Source: JALYOC01 sp036675345
GTDB taxonomy: Bacteria; Myxococcota; Myxococcia; Myxococcales; Myxococcaceae
Length of the DNA: 64,000 bases
Reading direction: 5' to 3'
Assembly (NCBI GenBank): GCA_036675345.1
Contig: JAKFFE010000022.1
Location: 248,001-312,000, forward strand
Below, in pieces: positions 1 through 7,273 of this stretch (position 1 is its first letter; each line of letters starts with the position of its first letter). The notes under the pieces are model-generated. The model was given only the letters and a program-made list of their open reading frames with translations, had not been told where the DNA came from and searched no databases. A program made the translations under genes and the position numbers.

Positions 1-1227
1 CAGGCGCAGCTGCGGCAGCAGGAAGCGATCCTGGAGCAGCTCCACCGAGAGCAGCCCGGTGGCGGGGAACAGCTCCCGCCTCGCGGCCCGATCGAAGAAG
101 GACTGGTAGCCAAAGGTGACTGCCCAGCTGAAGCGGGGAGGCGGGTTCACCAGCCGGCCGCCCTTGACCGGATCGTCGGAGAAGGGCGCGTCGCGCAGCA
201 CGGTGTCGTCCACCCGCTCCACCCGGCCGCCCACCACCTGGACCTGGCCAATCCGCAGCCGGTCCTCCAGCCGCCGCCGCACCCAGTACCGGCCCGGGGG
301 CAGCGCGATCCGCCGCGCCTGCTCCGGCTGCTTGTTCACCTCGGCGACCACGAAGCCATGGTCATCGACCAGGTACCAGAGCCCTCCCGGCGCCGCGGCG
401 GCGAACTCCAGCCCCTCGGAGCGGGTGACCACGTCGGTGATCACCAGGTCCCCGTTGCCGGCCAGGTCGTAGCTGAAGGTGGGATGCTGGGCGCCGGCGG
501 CGCTGCCCAGGGTGTCGGCCACGGTGCGGTCATACGCATAGGCGTAGGCCTCGGCCAGGGTGACCCGGCCATCCCGCGAGCGATCCGCGTCCCCCATCAA
601 TCCGCTGGCCAGGTGGTGGGTGAAGTAGCTGCCCCCCAGCGCATCCGACTCCTGGGAGTCCTCGTCGGAGGTGCTGGAGGTCAGCAGGACCATCCCTTGC
701 GCGTCGCGCCCCTGATCGCTCTGGATCTCGAACTCCGGGGCCCGTCGCGCTCCCTTGGTGCGGGTCAGGGTCCCCGAGCGGCAGGAGTCGAAGATGCCGA
801 TCCGGATGTCGGCCGGGGCCTGGGCCAGGCGGGACTTGAGCAAGTCGAAGGGCAGCCGGGTCTGGTTGAGCCTCAGCGCGCCATCCTTGGCGTGACCGGA
901 GAAGTAGACGATCAGCGCGGTGCGCTCGCCGCGGGAGCGGGCCGCCTCGCTCTTGCGCTCCGCCTCTCCCAGCGCGGCGATCAGCGCCTCGGCGTTGCGG
1001 TTGAGGACCAGCACCGCGTCCTCTTCCCGCACCCCGCCCAGCCGGGTGAGCACTCCGCGGATCTTCTTGGCGTCCTCCACCGCGTACAGCAGCGGCTGGG
1101 TCCCGTCGCCCCCGACATCGTTGCCGACGATCACCGCGATCCGCCGGGTGACCTGGGCGTGGACGGGCAGCCCGGTCAGCAGCACCAACGCCAGTAGTGG
1201 GATCCGCAAGTCCAAGGCGCTCCTCAC
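1..1227 (-). CDS. Secreted caspase-like peptidase (C14 family), C-terminus beyond window
   Basis: Reading leftward from a GTG at 1227, the frame stays open to the window edge (409 codons visible), so the gene is partial. The N-terminus looks like a signal peptide (hydrophobic residues about 8-22, ending VHAQ), so the protein is probably exported. Next comes a caspase-hemoglobinase fold: IAVIVGND near 30-37, a catalytic-type His in YFSGHA (H112) and a Cys in FDSCRSG (C149), the dyad of peptidase family C14. Residues about 170-240 hold a DGRVTLAEAYAYAYD stretch usual in bacterial caspase-like proteins. The remainder is a beta-rich tail of unknown role. The start overlaps the stop of the anti-sigma gene (GTGA), so the two are translationally coupled. 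Family assignment is firm; the substrate is unknown. Confidence 0.85.
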   Translation of the reverse strand, partial: MRSALDLRIPLLALVLLTGLPVHAQVTRRIAVIVGNDVGGDGTQPLLYAVEDAKKIRGVLTRLGGVREEDAVLVLNRNAEALIAALGEAERKSEAARSRGERTALIVYFSGHAKDGALRLNQTRLPFDLLKSRLAQAPADIRIGIFDSCRSGTLTRTKGARRAPEFEIQSDQGRDAQGMVLLTSSTSDEDSQESDALGGSYFTHHLASGLMGDADRSRDGRVTLAEAYAYAYDRTVADTLGSAAGAQHPTFSYDLAGNGDLVITDVVTRSEGLEFAAAAPGGLWYLVDDHGFVVAEVNKQPEQARRIALPPGRYWVRRRLEDRLRIGQVQVVGGRVERVDDTVLRDAPFSDDPVKGGRLVNPPPRFSWAVTFGYQSFFDRAARRELFPATGLLSVELLQDRFLLPQLRL

Positions 1228-1991
1228 GGCTTGAGCAACGTCTGGTGGAACTGACCGCCAGGCACCGCCAGCTCCGGCATCCGCAGCACGTCGCCGTGGG
1301 CGGCATCGTAGGCCGACCGGGCGGCCCGCTTCACCTCCTCCACCTCCAGGGGACGCTCGGTGAGCACCACGATCACCCGCTCGGCGCCCTGGCCGGTGAA
1401 CTCCAGGCTGCCGGGCAGGAAGTGGGTGGCCCCATCCTCGTTCACCGGGAGGCTGGCTCCGGTCTCCGGATACAGCGGGGTGATCACCCCCTGCTCGTCC
1501 ACCGAGACCGCGGTCAGGTAGCGGTACTCGCCGGGCTTGAAGCCGATCCGCACCCGCTCGCCGGTGGAGAGCACCTCCGGCGCCTGGGGGCTGGCCTGGC
1601 GCTGGGGCTGACCGGCGGGAGAGGCGATCCGCAGCTCCACCTCTGCGCCGCGCTTGGAACGGTCCCCCTTGATCCGCCCCCCGGACTCCCGGGAGCTCAG
1701 CGGCGGGCCCACCGCCACCACCACCAGCAGCGCGGCGGCCAGCGCCGCCACCGGGGTCAGCCATTGCGCCGGACGCGGGCGGGACTGGCGCTGGGCGCGC
1801 TGGACTCCGGCGGAGAACCGCTCGAAGGGGATCTCCGCCTGGAAGCGCAGCGCCTCCTGCTCCAGCGCCAAGAGCCGATCCCGGCAGGCCCCACAGCCGG
1901 ACAGGTGGCCGCGGGCGTCGGACCCGTCCGTTCCGGCCAGCTCCCCGGCGTGCAGGCGGCGCAGCTTCAGTTCTGGGAGGTGCTCAAGCAT
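1224..1991 (-). CDS. Zinc-finger membrane anti-sigma factor, ActD-like
   Basis: 255 aa. The N-terminus carries a ZAS-type zinc motif HxxxCxxC (H29, C33, C36, in RGHLSGCGACRDRL), the signature of anti-sigma factors that hold ECF sigma factors at the membrane. One hydrophobic segment follows (about 77-97). After it comes a periplasmic domain of about 150 residues with GERVRIGFKPGEYRYLTAVS and LTERPLEVEEV, which resembles the DUF4384-like domain found beside caspase genes in myxobacteria. The start ATG overlaps the end of the ECF sigma gene by 8 bp and the stop overlaps the caspase start. Inference: the periplasmic domain senses an envelope signal and releases the sigma factor. The exact family name is from memory. 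Confidence 0.8.
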   Translation of the reverse strand: MLEHLPELKLRRLHAGELAGTDGSDARGHLSGCGACRDRLLALEQEALRFQAEIPFERFSAGVQRAQRQSRPRPAQWLTPVAALAAALLVVVAVGPPLSSRESGGRIKGDRSKRGAEVELRIASPAGQPQRQASPQAPEVLSTGERVRIGFKPGEYRYLTAVSVDEQGVITPLYPETGASLPVNEDGATHFLPGSLEFTGQGAERVIVVLTERPLEVEEVKRAARSAYDAAHGDVLRMPELAVPGGQFHQTLLKP

Positions 1992-2544
1992 CGTTCCTCA
2001 GCTCCTGCCCGGAGAGGGTGGCGAAGTTCTCCAGCCGCTTGCGGATGGTGGGGACCGACCGGCCGAGGAGGGCCGCCACCTCCTCCAGGGTCATCTCGTC
2101 CACGTGGTAGTGCACCGCCGCCGCCTGGGTCTCGGGATCGAAGCGGGCCAGCAGCGAGCGCACCACCTCCCGCTGCTCCATCTGCTGCTCGCCGCCGTGT
2201 CCCTGGGGCCGGCTCCGCTCCTGGCGCTCGAACAGCCCCCGCCAGCCGGCGCGTTCGCCCCGCAGCTGGTTCAGACAGTGGTGGGTGGCGATCTTGATCA
2301 ACCAGGTCAGCGGCGAGGCCTCGGCCCGGAAGCCGGAGTGGTGGGTGATCACCTTGGCGAACACGTCCTGCATGGCGTCCTCGGCCTTCGCCTTGTCCTT
2401 GAGCAGATAGGCGCAGCGTCCGTAAACATTGGCTCCGTACTTCTCGTACAGCTCGCGCAGCCGGCCCCGCTCCTCCTCCAGGAGGCTTCCCTTGATCAGC
2501 TGGAGGGCGGGGTTGGCCATGCGCGGGGTCCGAGGATCGCCCAT
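1984..2544 (-). CDS. ECF-type RNA polymerase sigma factor
   Basis: 186 aa from the ATG at 2544. An in-frame ATG at 2520 (MANPALQ) is an alternative start, and neither has a strong Shine-Dalgarno. Region 2 covers about residues 30-97 (DAMQDVFAKV, then PLTWLIKIATHHCLNQLR). Region 4 covers about 128-180, with helix-turn-helix MTLEEVAALLGRSVPTIRKR. No region 1 or 3 is seen, as usual for ECF factors. It is the first gene of a sigma/anti-sigma/caspase overlap operon and lies 47 bp downstream of a lipoprotein gene on the same strand. Its partner is presumably the ZAS protein encoded immediately after it. A perfect hairpin ends one base before the 2544 start. Confidence 0.85.
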   Translation of the reverse strand: MGDPRTPRMANPALQLIKGSLLEEERGRLRELYEKYGANVYGRCAYLLKDKAKAEDAMQDVFAKVITHHSGFRAEASPLTWLIKIATHHCLNQLRGERAGWRGLFERQERSRPQGHGGEQQMEQREVVRSLLARFDPETQAAAVHYHVDEMTLEEVAALLGRSVPTIRKRLENFATLSGQELRNDA

Positions 2545-2545
2545 C

Positions 2546-2570
2546 GCCCGCGAGGTGTGTCCTCGCGGGC
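2546..2570 (-). promoter_or_regulatory. Perfect 10-bp stem-loop abutting the ECF sigma start
   Basis: The arms GCCCGCGAGG and CCTCGCGGGC are exact reverse complements separated by TGTGT. It lies between the lipoprotein stop and the sigma-factor ATG and ends one base before the 2544 ATG. No T-tract follows on either strand, so it is not a classical terminator. It could mask ribosome entry, act as a DNA operator, or stabilise the upstream mRNA end. Confidence 0.6.
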
Positions 2571-2591
2571 CGGGGCCACACCCCTGGCAGA

Positions 2592-3551
2592 TTACAGCGA
2601 GCTGTACTCGGCGGGGGTGAACGCGCAGGCGGAGGCCTCGTCGCCATAGTTGGCGGAGGGGTTCCAGCTGGCGTTGAGGTACTGGCTGTCGAAGGAGGTG
2701 TCCCAGCACTCGTTGCCGGTCACCGGCGAGGAGAGGTTGCCCTCGGTGACCTGGTAGTCGGAGCGGCCGGCGCCCTGCTCGTTCCAGCGACTGCGCACGG
2801 TCAGCTTCTCCGGGAGGGACAGCGAAGGATCCCGGTGGATGTCCTCGCGGATCAGGAAGTCGAAGGTGCCGCCAGTCCCCGGGGTCTTGCTGTAGCGGTA
2901 GCTGAAGTCGTCGCGGCTCCCGTGCCCGTCGTTCACGTTGTCGAACTCGGCGGCCACGGTGATCACGTCGGTCGCCTCGGCGCGGGAGTAGTCCACGGTC
3001 ACCGCGCCCACCAGCGCGCCATGCTCGGGCAGGGTCTGGGCGGCGTCGAAGTCCAGCAGGAACGATCCGGAGCCCCGGCCCTCGGTGGCGGTGGCCTGGT
3101 GGCTGCCGGAGATCAGGACCACGTAGGCGTCATCGCCCAGGGTCTTGTCCTTGCCCTCCAGCGCGTAGGAGAAGGCTCCCTCCGCGCTCTTGGTGACCGT
3201 CAGCCGGTAGATGTGGGGCTCCAGGGCCTCGGGGACGCTGGGTCCCCACACCGCCTGGTTCTCGTCGATGGTGGTCGGCCGGTGATCGGTGATCGCCTTG
3301 ATCAGCCCCAGCACCGTGAGGGTGGCGCCGTTGACGGTGACGGTGGCGGCCCGGGTCATCCGGTAGGAGTCGGAGCGATCGCCCTGCAGCGCCGCGCTCT
3401 CGCTGCGGACAGGCGCGGCGGAGTCGCTGCCGGGCGTCTTGATCTCCACCATCTCCTTCTGGGGAAGACCATTGCGGAACTCGTCCACCAACGTGCGGTT
3501 ACAGCCGCTGACCATCAGGGTGATCACCGCGGCAGAAAGGATGCGCTTCAT
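2592..3551 (-). CDS. Putative lipoprotein of unknown function
   Basis: 319 aa. The start is the ATG at 3551, chosen because AGGAGA stands 7 bp upstream and because it gives a clean lipoprotein signal: MKRILSAAVITLMVSGC with the acylated Cys at position 17. An upstream in-frame start would add 14 residues without a Shine-Dalgarno. The mature part is Asp/Ser/Thr-rich and mostly beta-type, with segments such as ATVTVNGATLTVLGLIKAI and GSGSFLLDFDAAQTLPEHGA. I recognise no family. It is divergent from the repeat-rich exported protein (247 bp between starts) and upstream of the ECF sigma operon on the same strand, so it may belong to that regulon. It ends with TAA. Confidence 0.75.
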   Translation of the reverse strand: MKRILSAAVITLMVSGCNRTLVDEFRNGLPQKEMVEIKTPGSDSAAPVRSESAALQGDRSDSYRMTRAATVTVNGATLTVLGLIKAITDHRPTTIDENQAVWGPSVPEALEPHIYRLTVTKSAEGAFSYALEGKDKTLGDDAYVVLISGSHQATATEGRGSGSFLLDFDAAQTLPEHGALVGAVTVDYSRAEATDVITVAAEFDNVNDGHGSRDDFSYRYSKTPGTGGTFDFLIREDIHRDPSLSLPEKLTVRSRWNEQGAGRSDYQVTEGNLSSPVTGNECWDTSFDSQYLNASWNPSANYGDEASACAFTPAEYSSL

Positions 3552-3797
3552 CTGTGCTTCTCCTGGGAAGTTCGGCGACCCCCGGCGGGTCATCGGTTTC
3601 TGCGGCTACAGACCCGGCGGGGGGAGAAAACAGAAAGCCCTCGGTCAGGAAATCGACCAGGGCCCTGATTCTCCAAGAGGCACGCCGGGTTGCGCGAGGT
3701 GGGAGCAGGTAGGGTGCCGCGGCGCGTGAATCTTTCGCTCCAACGCTCGTCTACCTGACTGCTTCCCGGGCCGACGCTGTTGAAGGAGAATTCCCCA

Positions 3798-5354
3798 ATG
3801 ATCCACCCCCTGTTCCGCGCCTGTGCGCGCCTGTCACTGTACGGCGTTCTGACCCTGGCGACGGCGGCCCTCGCCGGCCCCAAGGATGGCAACAAGGTCC
3901 CGCCGTCCAAGGATGAGCGCCCGGCGGTCTCCAGTGGGCGTTCTTCGGGTGGAAACCCGGGCCGCGGGAGCTCGGGCAGCTCGGGTGGGAGTTCGGGCAA
4001 TTCGGGCGGGAGTTCGGGTAACTCGGGTGGGAGCTCGGGCAACTCGGGCGGGAGTTCGGGCAACTCGGGTGGGAGTTCGGGCAACTCGGGTGGGAGTCCG
4101 GGCAACTCGGGTGGGAATCCGGGCAACTCCGGCGGCCGGTCAGGCAACTCTGGCGGTGGCTGGGGCCGCGGCGGAAATCCCGGTGGCGGAAACCCTGGCA
4201 ACTCTGGCGGTGGCAACTCTGGCAACTCGGGCGGGGGCAACTCTGGCAACTCGGGCGGGGGCAACTCTGGCAACTCGGGCGGGGGCAACTCTGGCGGTGG
4301 CTGGGGCCGCGGTGGAAATCCCGGTGGTGGGAACCCCGGTAACTCGGGTGGAGGCAACTCCGGTGGCGGAAACCCCGGCCACTCCGGTGGCGGCAGCCCG
4401 GGCAACTCCGGCGGTGGGTGGACAGGTCATGGCCCTGGCGGGGTCGGCAACGGCGGCAACAACAACGGCGACAATGGCCACCACTGCGAAGGCAACCAGG
4501 GCCGCGGCAAGGGGAACTGCGGTCCGGTCCCGGGTGGAACCGAAAATCCGGGCGGTGGCACCACCGTCCCCGCCGGCGGCAGCGGCGGGGTCCCCTCCGG
4601 CGGCAATGGCGGCTGGGGCGCTGGCGGCGGGACCCAGCCCGCGGGCGGAAGCACCCACGGTTCCTCTCCGGTCGGTTCCGGTGGCAACACCCATGACTCG
4701 TCGTCCCCGGGGTCCAACGGCTCCACCGGCTCGGGCGGCTGGGATCGCGAGTACGACCACGACCATTACGACAACGGCTACCAGCCCAACCACTACGTGG
4801 AGGGTGGGGGCTACCACCCGCGCCCGCGCTCGTCCGGGCAGGGCTACGTGGACTGGAACTCGTACATCCCGCACGTGGATGTGGGCGGAGGCCTGGGCTT
4901 CAATGCCCCCGGCGGCGCCCTGGGCCTGGAGCTGCTGATCCGTCCCAACGACTTCCTGGGGTTCGGCGTCCACGGCGGAGTGGGGATGTGGGGGAACCGG
5001 ATCTCTCCGGTCGTTCACCTCTACCCGTTTGGAGTCACCAACTTCGGGCTGTACGCCGAGGGCGCCTTCTCCTTCAACACCGGGGGAGACACCACCCTGC
5101 GGGTGGGCGGGGTGGATCAGCCGGTCCGGATGCACTTCACCCCCGCGGTCAGCGCGGCGATCGGCTACCGCCGGCCGTGGGCCACCTGGTTCTGGACCTC
5201 GGTGAAGGTCGGCTACCAGGCCAATCTGCAGTTCGGTGAGAAGTACCGCTCGCTGGACGGGGTGGAGCTGAACTCCAACACCCAGACCTCACTCACCTTC
5301 ATGAGCCCCGGGGGTCTGGTGGTGGGCGCGTCGGCCGGCTTCTCCTTCTTCTAA
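3798..5354 (+). CDS. Exported Gly/Ser/Asn-repeat protein with C-terminal outer-membrane barrel-like domain
   Basis: 518 aa from ATG 3798 (GAAGGAG 10 bp upstream; the TTG at 3780 is rejected). A signal peptide is likely (hydrophobic residues about 14-27, cleavage near ALAG). Residues about 40-320 are low complexity: eight 7-residue units of type GGSSGNS, then GGGNSGNS units, then a segment GGWGRGGNPGGGNPGNSGG that occurs twice 47 residues apart. A His/Asp/Tyr-rich linker (YDHDHYDNGYQ) leads to about 170 residues of alternating hydrophobic strands ending in Phe (ASAGFSFF), the usual C-terminal signature of an outer-membrane barrel. Inference: the barrel anchors a flexible, possibly surface-exposed repeat arm. 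Function unknown. The same repeats produce a spurious Pro/Leu/Glu frame on the other strand. Confidence 0.8.
   Translation: MIHPLFRACARLSLYGVLTLATAALAGPKDGNKVPPSKDERPAVSSGRSSGGNPGRGSSGSSGGSSGNSGGSSGNSGGSSGNSGGSSGNSGGSSGNSGGSPGNSGGNPGNSGGRSGNSGGGWGRGGNPGGGNPGNSGGGNSGNSGGGNSGNSGGGNSGNSGGGNSGGGWGRGGNPGGGNPGNSGGGNSGGGNPGHSGGGSPGNSGGGWTGHGPGGVGNGGNNNGDNGHHCEGNQGRGKGNCGPVPGGTENPGGGTTVPAGGSGGVPSGGNGGWGAGGGTQPAGGSTHGSSPVGSGGNTHDSSSPGSNGSTGSGGWDREYDHDHYDNGYQPNHYVEGGGYHPRPRSSGQGYVDWNSYIPHVDVGGGLGFNAPGGALGLELLIRPNDFLGFGVHGGVGMWGNRISPVVHLYPFGVTNFGLYAEGAFSFNTGGDTTLRVGGVDQPVRMHFTPAVSAAIGYRRPWATWFWTSVKVGYQANLQFGEKYRSLDGVELNSNTQTSLTFMSPGGLVVGASAGFSFF
3984..4151 (+). repeat. Eight tandem 21-bp coding repeats (GGSSGNS type)
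   Basis: Eight in-frame units of exactly 21 bp. The first five encode GGSSGNS; the last three drift to GGSPGNS, GGNPGNS and GGRSGNS. Units differ mainly at third codon positions (TCG/TCC, GGT/GGC, AAT/AAC). A further irregular Gly/Asn/Ser array continues to about 4415, including a duplicated segment starting at 4155 and 4296. Confidence 0.9.
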
Positions 5355-5360
5355 GGCAGA

Positions 5361-5399
5361 GCAGGCGGACAGCCGAGGCATCGGCTGTCCGTCGCCTGC
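5361..5399 (+). terminator. Strong stem-loop after the repeat protein gene
   Basis: GGACAGCCGA and TCGGCTGTCC pair perfectly over 10 bp around loop GGCA. The stem extends outward with GCAGGC/GCCTGC across a 3-nt bulge. It begins 7 bp after the TAA of the repeat-protein gene. There is no T-tract, so termination strength is uncertain. Confidence 0.55.
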
Positions 5400-5468
5400 C
5401 CACCCACGCGCAGGACGCGCTCGCTGCCTGCGCTCCCCCGGGGGCGGGGTTCTCCCTAGCTTGAACCC

Positions 5469-6320
5469 ATGGAGAAACGACACCCGAACCATCCTGGCGA
5501 ACTGGGAACGGACGCGTCGTTGGCGACCCGACTCAGGGACAAGGGCGAGATTGGCGCCCGGGCCCGCGCGATTGAAGTGCTGCAGGACGCGGAGGTTCCC
5601 TTCGTGGTCGGGGGCGCCTACGCGTACGCGCAGTACACGGGCATCTACCGCGACACCAAGGATCTAGACCTGTTCCCCCGCAAGCGGGACGCGCTGCGGG
5701 CGTTGCAGGTCCTGGAGAAGGACGGCTGGCGCACCGAACGCACCGACGAGGTGTGGATCTACAAGGCCTTCAAGGGCGAGTGGTTCGTGGACTTCATCTT
5801 CTCCTCCGGCAACGGCGTGGCGGTGGTGGACGATGAGTGGTTCACCCACGCCAAGACCGCGGAGGTCTTTGGCCATCGCTGCCAGATTGCTCCCGCCGAG
5901 GAGGTGATCTGGTCCAAGGCCTTCGTCTGCGAGCGGGAGCGGTACGACGGCTCGGACGTGAACCACCTGATCAAGTGCGCCGGGGCGGACCTGGACTGGG
6001 AACGCCTGCTGCGGCGGTTCGACCGCTACTGGGAGGTCCTGCTGGGACACATCATGATGTTCCGCTTCGCCTATCCCTTCGAGCGGACGACCGTCCCGGA
6101 CTGGGTGATGAGCGAACTGCTCTCCCGCACCCTGGGCACCATGAAGGACGGTGACTGGGAGGCGAAGATCTGCCGGGGCAACCTGATCTCCCGGGTCAAC
6201 TACACCGTGGACATCGGCAGTTGGGGCTTCGGAGACGGCCGGGCGTGGGATGAACGGGAGCGGGGAGACTCGCCGGTCCGGCGGACCGGCTTCGAGGTCC
6301 TCACCGGCGGCGGACAGTAG
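5469..6320 (+). CDS. Nucleotidyltransferase-fold protein
   Basis: 283 aa from ATG 5469; no good ribosome site is visible. Residues about 44-65 carry the core of the minimal/AbiEii-like nucleotidyltransferase fold: GGAYAYAQYTGIYRDTKDLD, that is GG, then TxDLD with two metal-binding Asp residues. A third acidic position lies in WFVDFIF about 45 residues later. The C-terminal half is helical (EEVIWSKAFVCERERYDGSD, then LDWERLLRRFD). The gene stands alone: hairpins flank it and no antitoxin-sized neighbour is present, so a toxin-antitoxin role is not supported by context. A role in tailoring small molecules or RNA is possible. The fold call is reasonable; the substrate is unknown. Confidence 0.7.
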   Translation: MEKRHPNHPGELGTDASLATRLRDKGEIGARARAIEVLQDAEVPFVVGGAYAYAQYTGIYRDTKDLDLFPRKRDALRALQVLEKDGWRTERTDEVWIYKAFKGEWFVDFIFSSGNGVAVVDDEWFTHAKTAEVFGHRCQIAPAEEVIWSKAFVCERERYDGSDVNHLIKCAGADLDWERLLRRFDRYWEVLLGHIMMFRFAYPFERTTVPDWVMSELLSRTLGTMKDGDWEAKICRGNLISRVNYTVDIGSWGFGDGRAWDERERGDSPVRRTGFEVLTGGGQ

Positions 6321-6336
6321 CCGCGTCGGTCCAGAG

Positions 6337-6368
6337 GGAAGAGGGCGCCCCCCACGGCGCCCCCTTCC
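6337..6368. terminator. 13-bp stem-loop between the nucleotidyltransferase and hydrolase genes
   Basis: GGAAGAGGGCGCC pairs with GGCGCCCCCTTCC over 13 positions with one A/C mismatch and a 6-nt loop, 17 bp after the upstream TAG. No T-tract follows on the plus strand. Confidence 0.5.
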
Positions 6369-6445
6369 TGGATCGTGTTGTGGCAGCCGCGTGGAGTGGC
6401 AGCAATAAGGGGAATCCTCGATCAGCCCCATGGTAGAAAAACACG

Positions 6446-7240
6446 ATGCTCCATCTGAGATTGACGGGCAGCGGCGCGCCGGTGCTCCTGCTTCACGGCG
6501 CGCCCTCCGCAGCTGAAGACTTTCGGCCGGTGGTGGAACGGCTGGGCCGGCGCCATCGCTTCATCTGGCCGGATCTCCCCGGCTACGGACTCTCCGAGCC
6601 GGTGGAGGGCAAGACCACCATCGCCCGGGTGCAGACCCTGCTGGAGGATGCAGTGCTGGCCCTGGGCATCAAGGAGCTGGCGATTGTCGGCTTCTCGCTG
6701 GGCGCCTACCGGGCGCTGTCGATGGCCCTCTCCGGACGGCTGCGGATCACCGATCTGGTCCTGGTGGGCGGATATGCCGGCCTGGACCCTACCGACGCGG
6801 AGGGGATGCGTGGAACTGCCGGCTTCCTGCGCACCCTTCCAGACTTCCAGAACCCCGCGGTCCGCCAGATGTTCGCGGAGCGGATGCTGACCCCGGAGTC
6901 CGCCAAGGCCAACCCGGAGGCGGCGCAGCGGGTCGGCCGCTGGCTGGACCTGACCACTCCCTCGCTGCTGGCCGACGAGCTGGAGTCCTCCGCCGATTCC
7001 CGCGATCTGTTGCCGCACCTGGGGCTGCTCCGGTCGCGGGTGACCTTGCGGGTCGGGGCCAGGGACGTGGCCACTCCGGCCCGCTACAGCGAGGAACTGG
7101 CCAAGCGGATCAAGGGCGCGCGGCTGCAGGTGGTCCCGGAGGCCGGGCACGCGTTGCTGCTGGAGGATCCGCACCGGACCCTGGACGCGCTGGACGAGGC
7201 GCTCAAGGCCCAGGTGGCGACCCGCCGCGACGAGGGCTGA
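6446..7240 (+). CDS. Alpha/beta-hydrolase fold protein
   Basis: 264 aa, a typical single-domain length. The oxyanion HG motif is at LLLHGAP (17-18). The nucleophile elbow is GFSLG with Ser84, the likely acid is Asp207 (VGARDVAT) and the base is His235 (EAGHALLLED). The complete Ser-Asp-His triad predicts an active esterase, lipase or C-C hydrolase. There is no signal peptide, so it is cytoplasmic. The start is ATG 6446, without a strong Shine-Dalgarno. It converges with the DUF4340 gene and the two share a hairpin at their ends. Nothing in the context points to a substrate. Confidence 0.85.
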   Translation: MLHLRLTGSGAPVLLLHGAPSAAEDFRPVVERLGRRHRFIWPDLPGYGLSEPVEGKTTIARVQTLLEDAVLALGIKELAIVGFSLGAYRALSMALSGRLRITDLVLVGGYAGLDPTDAEGMRGTAGFLRTLPDFQNPAVRQMFAERMLTPESAKANPEAAQRVGRWLDLTTPSLLADELESSADSRDLLPHLGLLRSRVTLRVGARDVATPARYSEELAKRIKGARLQVVPEAGHALLLEDPHRTLDALDEALKAQVATRRDEG

Positions 7241-7249
7241 GCCCGTTTG

Positions 7250-7273
7250 GGAGTGGGCTGGAAGGCCCGCTCC
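7250..7273. terminator. Stem-loop shared by convergent genes
   Basis: GGAGTGGGC pairs with GCCCGCTCC (one G-T wobble) around TGGAAG. It sits between the stop of the hydrolase gene and the stop of the minus-strand DUF4340 gene, and touches the latter's stop codon. The position suits a bidirectional end signal; no T-tract. Confidence 0.45.

Noticed and set aside
3984..4151. Possible CRISPR-like tandem array
   Set aside because: 21-bp units without spacers, in frame inside a protein gene.
3590..4405. A minus-strand Pro/Leu/Glu repeat protein (PPELPELPPEL)
   Set aside because: It is the antisense reading of the GGSSGNS repeats. The plus frame has a ribosome site, signal peptide and barrel domain.
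5469..6320. AbiEii-type toxin of a toxin-antitoxin pair
   Set aside because: No small antitoxin gene upstream or downstream; hairpins isolate the gene.
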